A DNA stretch of 64,000 nt from Coffea arabica (taxonomy: Eukaryota; Streptophyta; Magnoliopsida; Gentianales; Rubiaceae): contig NC_092320.1 in assembly GCF_036785885.1 (NCBI RefSeq), positions 13,889,557-13,953,556 of the forward strand. The letters are read 5' to 3'. Within the stretch, counting starts at the first letter, position 1, and each line of letters starts with the position of its first letter. The translations under genes and the position numbers were made by a program. Of the stretch, positions 55,399-64,000 are shown one piece after another. The notes below the pieces were generated by a model, which was not told the DNA's origin, made no database searches, and was given only the letters and a program-made list of their open reading frames with translations.

Positions 55399-58341
55399 TA
55401 ATATTGATGCATGTTATTGCTATATCTGTAGTATTGGAAATCGCATGAAGACTCAAAGCCACTTATGATCCCCTTGGAGTAGTTCTGAATACTCCCCTTC
55501 TATTTGCCTTTCCCGTGACTTGTTTCCTTTCTCCCCTCCCCCAGCTCTGGTTATTTGAGAAATTTTGCATATGACTCTGGTGCAACTATCTGAATTTGCA
55601 ACGTTAATCTGTGTTAAGGTGCTCAATATTTGTTAGTAATTTATATCATTTTGTTTCAGCAAATGGTCTGTCTCTGTTCCAAAATTTGAAATTGGAGAAA
55701 AGGTTCTGCGCTTCATTCGTTTTCTCTTCTTTTCCTGTTTGTGCATTTGCACAAGACTGTCATTTCATGTGTATGGATTTCCCTTCTGTTTTGTGGGAGG
55801 CGTATATGCAGTAAATGAAACTTTTTGTATGGGATTTGTTAAGGCATGGTATAATAAGAACAGTAATTGAGAATTCAAGTCAGATTATGGTTGTAGTTTC
55901 AATAGGTGTCACGATTGATGTCTGCAGCAATTATCTCATCTTTTTTTTTTTTTTTGCTGGGACAGAGATCTGCTCTGGAAGTTGTGAGATTGCTGGCGCA
56001 GAAGACCAAAGAAGTTGAATTTGAGTTTTTTAAATATGTGAAAGAGCAGAAACTGGTTGAATTAGCAGGCTTGTTGTTGGTGGCTCATGAAAAGGTTATG
56101 CCTGGTTTAGAAGAACATATGAAAATCCGCAATTTTGTCTTGAAAGAAGCTGCATTTCTGAATTTACAAGAAATCACGTCCTTGTATAGCTCTGGTGATG
56201 AGAAATCCCTACAAGAGGTTAAAAAGAAGAAGGTGGAGATGGAGGCAATACTATTATTACTTGAAGTATTTGACAGAATTGGTGATAAACTTTCGGCTTA
56301 TCTTCAGATAATGCGAAAACGGGTATTGACTAGTTTTACCTCTTCAAGGACTGAGGTGGTCACTAGTTTAAACTAAATCCTAATAGTTAAACTGGAGAAG
56401 CATACAATGTGTACTCCAAGCTTCTCTTCTTTGGTTGTGTTGACGTCATTATATTGTTCAACAAATTCGGTGTTATGTTCCACTTTTTGAATTTTGGATG
56501 TGAGATTTGATGCATGTGAATTGTATTTCTGTGATAGGTGAGAGAGGAATATCACGCCAAAGAAATTGGCTGGATCTTGGAGAAAGCTGGATTTTCCGTG
56601 AAGCTTGAACTTTTTGATGAAACAAGCAGGTTTTGGTGTCAAGGACTTTTTCCCTCCGCCACTCCCTTTTCTCTGAGTATCTAGTGATACTGTACCACAG
56701 TACATGGACTTATTCCAAACAGAGTTTTCCTTGCAACTTAACATGACAGAATTTAGCATGAGAAGTAAAAGGATCTGACAACTGCATTTCGGTGATAACA
56801 TCATCCCCTGAAACACTTAACTTTGTACTGGAATTGCGCAGAGTAGAAAACTATAGCTATCGTTATGGTGCTCAGACAGCTGCAACTTGTTATGTTTTAG
56901 ATTGAGATGCATTGTACTTAATAAAATATCTGAATGTAGCCTAGGTTGCTTGCTTAGAACTCTCATTTTTATGTCAAACTCTAGCTTATTGCTTAGCTTT
57001 AATTCCTATTACTATGCCAAGGATCCAGTCTAAGTGCAATTCCAATTCCCAAGTCCAGCACTTGCATTTATGATGTTTGCTGTTTGCATTTGATTGGCTC
57101 ATATTGATGTAGTCTTACTATTTAACTCTATAACTTGTTCTTGCCCTTCTCACACTGCAAAAATTTGCAGGGGAATAATTGAGCATGAGTGGTATTTACC
57201 CTTTCTAGGTGATTCTTTTGTACTTTCTCATGCAAACATGTTTTTTAAACTTATAAAGGTGAATTGGCTCAAGAATTGCCATTAACTTGTGTAATGATGC
57301 AAAATACAGGGGACACAGGTGCAGAAGACACCTTTTACATTCTTGATCGCATCAAATGTTTGGAGTCACATAAGATGGCTTTGGGTTATCGAAAAGTATG
57401 TCAGTTATGTACATCACGTCCTATATTCTTTAGTTCCAGTTGTTTTTGGCTCTACCTTAGTCTCTTGGACCATAACCTTTGTTGCATATAGCTTGTTCAT
57501 TTGCATTACACTGAAACTCGAGACCATAGCACAATTCAGGCCATTACAATATTCATTTAAATCAACATCATAGAAATTTGAAGAAAATGGTAACTTGTTA
57601 TGTCCTGTAGTAAACTAATACTGTCATTCAATTTCCTGCCCATATATCTGATGCTATTCTGATCTAAATCTTATAGTATGATACCTGAATAGGATTTTCT
57701 ACATTGAGACCGGATACATGGTCCAACTAAAGAACTTCTGCTGCTTGTCTCATTTTATAAGCTGCCTTCAATCTGTGGGACGCCTAATCAGCAAGTTGTA
57801 GCATCTTCAAGTAGCTGCTCCCAATGGTCTTCAGCTTCTGCTCTAAAATCATTTCATACATTCCATCCTGTCAGAGCCAGTGGTCGATGTTCTGGTTCTG
57901 CTACATGGGAGAATAAAGCATGCAACTGGTTGTGGGATTTGCCATGCAAACGTCGTCTTCTTAGAGATAGCCAGGATCTCCCTTCAGCCAATAGGGTGCT
58001 AAACATGCAATACGGGAAGGTATGGGCTTGTGTTGTGGCAACTTTAAAAAGGGGAACAAGGCTCATCTGAACGATTATTGAGGTGGCTCTTATTTTTCCT
58101 CCGTATTGGTAGTATTGGTGTTATATCTGGGGCCCGTATTTCTTACTCTTGTTTAATGGAATGTTTTAAAGTATTGGAGATCTTAGCATTTGTTCAAGTA
58201 GTTCAGTGTAAACAATGATAACCTACTATTGCATGACTATTCTGCACCTCTCTTGAAGGTTGTTAGTAGGAAGATGGCTGCCAATGACTTTGTGTTTTTG
58301 GCCTTTTCTGCTATGAAATTTATACCCTTGAAATCACTATT
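55399..58341 (+). repeat. Segmental duplication, copy B
   Basis: Same order and orientation as 13846-16779. The left border falls in what is an intron in copy A, so the first two exons of the ankyrin-like gene are not included. The right border is at 'atcactatt' before 'actagacaatttttt'. No transposon ends are seen at the borders. Confidence 0.93.
55966..56684 (+). pseudogene. Partial copy of the ankyrin-like gene (last two exons)
   Basis: Exons 55966-56322 (357 nt) and 56538-56684 (147 nt, TAG at the end) correspond to 14412-14768 and 14984-15130. Both stay open. Differences include HMKI for RMKI and ITSLYSSG for IRSLYGSG. Without the ankyrin-like part and a promoter of known origin it is a 5'-truncated duplicate. 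The region 57319-58019 repeats the two unidentified exon-like segments. Confidence 0.7.
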
Positions 58342-59340
58342 ACTAGACAATTTTTTAGAGTTTCAAGGTTGACATTTTTATTTATTTATTTATTTATTTT
58401 AGTGCACTAATAAATTGATTCTGCTTCAAGATGCACTGGACAGGGATCGTCGACTATAGTTAATCAACTGAAAAAGGAGAAATAGTGACTCTGCCAATAC
58501 ACTGAAAGATGTAGTATCTTGCCTAACCAAAAATGAAGAAAGCTGAAAGAACGCCAATAAGAGCAATCACTTTAACATATATAGACAACAAATCAAGCAT
58601 CTGGTGCGTTGTTCATCATCAACGTTATCATCTACAAGCTATGACCAGTATGCTAAATTGTTCTACCTTTCTGCTTCCCTCGGAAGCCTACTTACTGCCT
58701 TCCTGGTCATTTTACTCCTGACTATTTCACGTGTACATTGATCACCACAAATGGAGTATAGTACTTTCCCGGCAATTCTATGAATGCCAAGTACCACACC
58801 GAAGTTTGAACTGCTACAAAACAGTCCAAGCCAAGCAATTCTGCATTGCTGCACCACCAATGTCCACCAACCATTATGGGCACTGATAGGCAGCATTTCT
58901 ATGTGGTTATCCCAGGATTATATACTTGCTAATTTATCTGCTGATGTGTGGAGCATGATTGGTGATGATGACGCATCACTTTAAATTTGCTTTTTTTACC
59001 CAAATTTTCATTGGAAGACTTCATTGCTATATATTGTGTGTACTTAGTTTAGGAGTTTTATGATGATTCTTTGATTCATCTGAATGCCTTTGTTGCATGT
59101 CCTCGTGTAGGGGGTTAATTTGATACTTAATTACTTGACTGCAGGAATTGATTAGTATTCGAGTTTGAACCTTAACCAAGTGGTTGGTAAGATGACTAAT
59201 CATGTACTTTCTAATCATAATTTTAGTTGGATTTGCTCAATAAACTTTGAATATAATCATTTGAATGAGTTTATAACCGTTGTTTTGCTAATATTACAAG
59301 CTTTGGTTAACTTTTGATTTAAGTTGATCTTGGGCACTCT
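58342..59340. other. No gene seen
   Basis: Contains an ATTT microsatellite (58376-58400) and short frames only. It may be part of the element that ends at 59370. Confidence 0.4.
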
Positions 59341-59370
59341 CGTGCACAGCGCGAGGGCCTAAAAAACTAG
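59337..59370 (+). other. Helitron-like 3' end
   Basis: Hairpin CTCGTGC-ACA-GCGCGAG (7-bp stem with one T-G pair), 11 bases, then CTAG at 59367-59370. The next base is C rather than the expected T, so the call is tentative. No 5' end was found to its left. Confidence 0.4.
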
Positions 59371-59812
59371 CTATCATCAAAACAGTGGGATGTGCTTTGA
59401 TGCTGCAATTTGTAGAGGCCTTAAAAGGTGGTCAATTTTAATTAGGTTTTTGCTTTCTAAAGACATTCTGACAGGATAGGACGAATTCTTAGTTGTAACA
59501 TTTGAAATTCCAATAAAAATTTAACCGAAGCAAAATCTAACTTCTCACCACCAAATAAAAACTGATAAAATTCAGTGCTGTTGACACAATTACAATGAAC
59601 CTTTTTCTATTTCAAATTGTTTATTTTGATGCCGCTACGCTCTCTACTGTCACGTAAGGAACCTAAGCTGTGTTATGCATATAGCAAAACCAAAATGTGT
59701 TAACTACCTAGAGGTAGATCAAATATGTAGAAGGTATTTGATCAAATACATAGCCGATAGATCGAATAACCATGTATCGCAGATGATTTATCAGTGTTTA
59801 CAAATTCCAACA

Positions 59813-62160
59813 TCAAATACGAAATACATCGGTCTGGAAGCGTTCGTCATACAATCTCCAATGGCCATATCTTTCAGTATGGAAAACAGACCTAGGAATA
59901 TAGAAGTTAGGCTTTTTCATGGTTTTCAAATTCTTCAAACTGGAAGCTGCATTTGCTATATCACGACTAGTTACATTTGCACATCCAGATAAATCCAGGT
60001 ATTCAAGATCAGAACAGCCTTCAGATATCAAAACAAGACCTTCGGCCGTCAATTTGGAAAACCGAAGTTCGAGATGCAGGAGATGAGGCATAAATTTCCC
60101 AATTGCAGTGGCATCTGCATCCCCATCTTGAGGACAAGCATCCAGATATTCACCAGGTACAATACCAACATGTTGAGAAGGATCCAACCAATTCATCAAA
60201 TTCCGCCTGAAAACCTGCAACTTCAGGCAGTGCCTTCCTATAAGTGCCATAGATTCATGAGATATTTCATAGCAATAGCTAATATCAAGTTCCCTAAGGT
60301 TGGGGCAGCCAGAAGCTATTTTAGCAATAACTTCATCTGTAACATGAGGAGAGCTCTTGATGGAAAGAACTTGAAGATTGGGGCACCTGGGAGACACAGA
60401 ATGGAACTGAATCGTTTCAAACGTCAATAAAAATATAAGTTGCACACCCCTCAACAATGACAGAACTCAGAATTGCCATTTAGACTTGCCATGACTATTA
60501 TAGAGGTCAATAAAATTAAGTGGCAAAATGCACAAATTGTAAACCACCAGTAAAGCAATTTTATTGCTCTTGGTCTTCCACTAACAATGAACCTCAACTA
60601 CAACGTACATCCTAGTCAACCAAAAAATAGAAATGTATAGTTTTTGAAAAGGCTGCAATCGATACTTGATAGATAAAGAGGCAACCCACTCTTTTTTGAG
60701 TAAATTTAGCAGTACAATTGCCTTATTAGGATGAATATTCCAGAATTATGCTCATATTCCCATTTTGCGTCACGCCCCTTTAACAATTTTTTTCAAATCC
60801 AAACATCATTACCCTAATAAGTATTAGTCATTAAATTCAAATGCCAATGAAGCTGGGCAATCAGGTTTTAAAAACATGGTTCATCGAGATAAATGAATCT
60901 GAAGGCAGCCATAAGAAAAGCAAGATCAAAACAGGGAAGTAGGAAAAAAATCCTTGGAAGAAATTCTTCATTCTCTTTGGAACCATTCAACCAAGTGATC
61001 CTGATTTTCAATTTGTCATTTTGTACCCACCAAATCAGACCCAAATTCAACTCAGTTTTCATCCTATTCATCAAGAAACCCCCCAAAATGAACCATTCTA
61101 TCTAACCCCAAACCCACATCATGTAGTACTTTTAGAGGATTCCATTGATAAACTTTTAAATGTTTCTGGAACCTAGAGCTGAATTCTCATCCATTTCAAA
61201 AGAATAACTCAAAACCACAATTAATACCAGAATAATTGACACATATGTGGACATTGTATTCCATAATATAAGAAAAAATTATCAATCGTATGCATAAAAC
61301 AAATCCATCGCCTAGAAAATTCTGATTTTTAGGAAATTGACTTCTCATTTCTTTTCTCTTGTTCACAAGCAACACCTCCAAGCAACTATTGTCCTCAGGC
61401 TTGAAATCGGTGAGTTTGAACAAATTGACAAGAGCACCAAACATGCTTGTTGGGGCTTCTTCACCAGCGGGAGCGAGGGAAGGAAAGAAGAAGTTGGACA
61501 AGGGGAAAAAAAAGATATTCAGGAAATAGACTCTAAATTCGATCTTTGGGAAATCGATTAGTATTCAAACATTCTAAATTTATGGCACGAAACTGGGATT
61601 AAAATTATGTGAGCTAACCTTAATCCATAATTCCAAATTGACAACTAAATTAAACATAAATTAACAACAAAAAAACACGCACACACGTTTTTCACCTTAA
61701 AATTCAGGGAAAACGAAAAGGAAAATTCATGAAATGAAAGAAAAAAAAAATTCAAACATCAAAGTTTAAACCTTTCAGCAACCAAAGAGAGAGAGCGGTT
61801 AGAGCAGTGTCTGACGCGGATTTCAGTGAGGGATCCATCGCTCCAAGCGACGACGGATAGAAGCATGGCATCGATTTTGCGTTGGAACTCGGGAGTCCAG
61901 TAACGGGGCAACTCAGTGGATGAGCCGAAGTGAGTTTCGAGGTCAAAGACCGAATTGAGGCAGGGCTCCTTGCAGGCGTGCAGCCATGACTTGCAGACGA
62001 GCATAGCTCCCCGCCATCGGTCTTCGAGTGATACGCGGGAAAGGATGTTAACGAGACACTCGTGAGTCAAATCGCCCCAGTCGTGACTCGGTCCCGACTC
62101 GGATGTTCCTCCTTCTTTGTCGTCCATTTTGCCTTCTGTTGGCGGTGGTGCTTGTGCCAT
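59813..62160 (-). CDS. SKIP1: F-box/LRR protein, SKIP1-like
   Basis: Two exons, 62160-61772 and 60386-59813, splice in frame (GAA AG|G TGC) to a 320-residue protein. Exon 1 starts MAQAPPPTEGKMDDKEGG, with the F-box at about 27-69 (DWGDLTHECLVNILSRVSLE ... LVCKSWLHACKEP), then WTPEFQRKIDAMLLSVV and GSLTEIRVRHCSNRSLS. Exon 2 has leucine-rich repeats: CPNLQVLSIKSSPHVTDEVI, CPNLRELDISYCYEISHESM, LLHLELRFSKLTAEGL, CSDLEYLDLSGCANVTSRDI. Arabidopsis SKIP1 has the same layout and near-equal length (about 300). SKIP proteins bind SKP1/ASK and act as substrate adaptors of SCF ubiquitin ligases. The reading frame is open upstream of 62160, but MAQAPP fits the family best. The intron (60387-61771) is 1,385 bp. 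No defects seen; the best candidate for an active gene here. Confidence 0.92.
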
Positions 62161-63456
62161 ATCCTTTTCGAGTTTTGATGCGTGAAATACTACTGTGGTC
62201 GATTCGCGCGATGCGTGACATTGCGTGCAAATAAGAGTTACTAAAAGAAAAAATATTTGTAAAATTTTTTGAATATATTTGTTCAAATAAAATGTATAAA
62301 CAGATAATTATTTGGCGGTGAAACATGACCATTACCGGTGGTTGCCGAACTAATTAGTGAGATTTATCAAATTTGTTGAAAATTAGAATAATAAAAAATA
62401 CATGCTATTTGGTAGAAAGGCATATTAATAATGAATAATTATCAAGAATAGTTTTTAAAAAAAAACATAAAATGATAAAGTCTTTTTGATATCAAAATGC
62501 CCCCTCTCCATTATATATAGTATACATATCATAAGGCTTTAGTGTAACTAAAAATGATCTTTAAAAAAAGGTGAAAAGAAAAATAGATGAGATTAATGTT
62601 CAAAAACTATTGGAAGAGAAAAATTATGGATGGAAAAATTAATGTTCACGGAGCGTGCTTCAAAAAAAAAAAAAAAAAAGGTTCATGGATGGCTTGAAAG
62701 TTGAAAGACAATATAATCCCTAAGTAACAAGAACTATTAACCATCTTGATATCAATTAACTCACACACACAAGGGCAAAATCAGGATATTACACAAATCA
62801 ATTGCTTTTAGTATTTTGTCACACCATAAACCAATTGCATAAAGTAAATTCCAATGTGCTATTTGTAACTAAATCAAATTAACCCGAAACAATAGCAAAT
62901 TTGCTGCATAAAAAGCTTGGCTTAATGATGCTATTTGCATTAGTAGGTAATGCCTCAAATCATATAAATGTGTTGAGAGAGGGAGGGCATTTTCATCTTC
63001 TTACAAGGTCTTTGTCATGGTGTTAAAATGTTGGATGGGCATAAGAGGCGGGCATGCATTAGATGGCCTGGCTTCTCAAAATATAGAGGAGTGCAAATAG
63101 AGCATGATTAAAACTCCAAAAAAAAAAGATTTGTGTTTGTATTCTTTTAACCAAATCTAAACAAATTTCAGCATTTGAGATCCCTGGAATCATATTTGCA
63201 ATTTTTGTTGTTTATTTTGTTAGTAGAATTTTTTTGTTTATAATATATTTTTTTTAAATTTTCTTTATCATATGAAACTATGCATTTTTCATCCTAAAGA
63301 TTTTAATATAGTAATATTTTGTATAAAAAAAATTTTTTTTTTTTTGCCATTTCTAGTTAGGAAGCCATCCATGGTAAAAGTTTTAATTGCATTTCTTTGT
63401 CCTGTCTGCAAGCATCTTTTATTTATTAAATCGTGGGATTTGCAAAGAATCTTAAA
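62161..63456. other. Upstream region of the SKIP1-like gene
   Basis: Non-coding AT-rich sequence. The first few hundred bases should hold the promoter of the F-box gene (minus strand). Contains A- and T-runs (62660-62678, 63327-63343). No gene seen. Confidence 0.45.
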
Positions 63457-63606
63457 GGGTTTGTTTGGATTGAGATAATTTTAAATAAAATAATTTGTTT
63501 CATAAATTCGAATCGTTTTTTTATCTTACATATATTACATCATAAAAAGTGCTACAGTAATAATTTTAAATAAATCATCCAAATAAACTCCTATCCAAAC
63601 AAACCC
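63457..63606. mobile_element. hAT-like MITE, GGGTTTGTTTGGAT ends
   Basis: 150 bp with perfect 14-bp inverted ends (GGGTTTGTTTGGAT / ATCCAAACAAACCC). Internal 'cataaaaagtgctacagtaata' is the reverse complement of a phrase in the MITEs at 19682 and 28328. Confidence 0.75.
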
Positions 63607-63793
63607 AAATTTGTCACCACAAAATTTTCTCCCGCATGCACTTGATGTAATTTGACTCGAGAGGATGGCAAAATGTGCCTTGTAAAAGTTTTCTGCATAT
63701 TAGTAAGCAATGAGTCGAATAAATTTACCTGTCCAGAGATGCAAGGCAGTTCGTGTGTATTTGACTTTCTGTACCACTCGACTTTTGGTATAA

Positions 63794-64000
63794 TCTACCT
63801 ATATAGTAAAAGCGCGAATGAGTTTTGGCAAAAGAGTGGTCGTCTGCTGATTTGTCAAGTTCTCATTGGTTAAAATGTGGTCGTCCTCCTCACGTCAAAA
63901 TCACGTGCCCAGCTAGAGAAATATTGGAGGGTTTTCTTTCTTTCTGATGTATTCTGCCGAGGATGGGACTAGCGCATGGCTCGATACATTAGAAGGGTTC
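63794..64000 (+). mobile_element. Helitron 5' end, continues beyond window
   Basis: Begins TCTACCTATATAGTAAAAGC after an A (63793), followed by GCGAATGAG. This is the usual plant Helitron 5' terminus (TCTA...TATAGTAAAAG-CGCG) at an A|T site. The 3' end is outside the window, so coding content is unknown. Confidence 0.65.

Overview
The window is plant nuclear DNA, almost certainly from a eudicot. The evidence is GT-AG introns, a SKIP1-type F-box gene, a plant mitochondrial ribosomal protein L47 start, plastid-derived insertions, and plant-specific transposon lineages (a Sirevirus Copia, a Tat-lineage Gypsy, hAT, Helitron). The species cannot be named from the sequence. Most of the window is transposable elements and decayed gene pieces; only a few stretches look like working host genes.

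Layout. 1-3041 holds little except a foldback element with tetranucleotide runs. 3042-15130 (+) is a host gene resembling plant ankyrin-repeat proteins. A 9,985-bp Sirevirus-type Copia element (3526-13510, minus strand, perfect 5-bp target duplication TTGTT) sits in one of its introns. 13846-16779 is the first copy of a ~2.93-kb direct segmental duplication; the second copy lies at 55399-58341. 17221-19470 is a field of degenerate long repeats with a composite plastid insertion (ycf2, rps8, psaI and rpoC1 pieces) in it. 19682-21985 has three terminal-inverted-repeat elements. 22210 to about 28100 looks like a gene-capturing Helitron on the minus strand: it has a good 3' hairpin/CTAG end and pieces of a DEDDy exonuclease gene, a RecA gene and one unidentified exon. 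30080-38117 is a decayed Tat-lineage Gypsy element with a nested TIR element. Its antisense ORF of about 760 codons is still open although the sense frames are broken. 38118-43052 is unassigned. 43053-45765 contains two hAT-like elements; the second has a perfect 8-bp target duplication and lies at the 5' UTR of the next gene. 46271-51436 (+) is a six-exon in-frame gene model that joins the N-terminal part of mitochondrial L47 to an RNase-H-like protein. 52295-53518 has tetraspanin-like and serine hydroxymethyltransferase remnants. 59813-62160 (-) is a complete two-exon SKIP1-like F-box/LRR gene. A Helitron 5' end begins at 63794 and runs off the window.

Together the window shows a gene-poor region shaped by retrotransposon insertion into an intron, partial gene duplication, DNA-transposon gene capture and organelle DNA transfer. 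There is no operon-like cooperation between genes. Exon limits are from hand-read splice sites and protein resemblance recalled without database searches. Percentages and ages are hand estimates.
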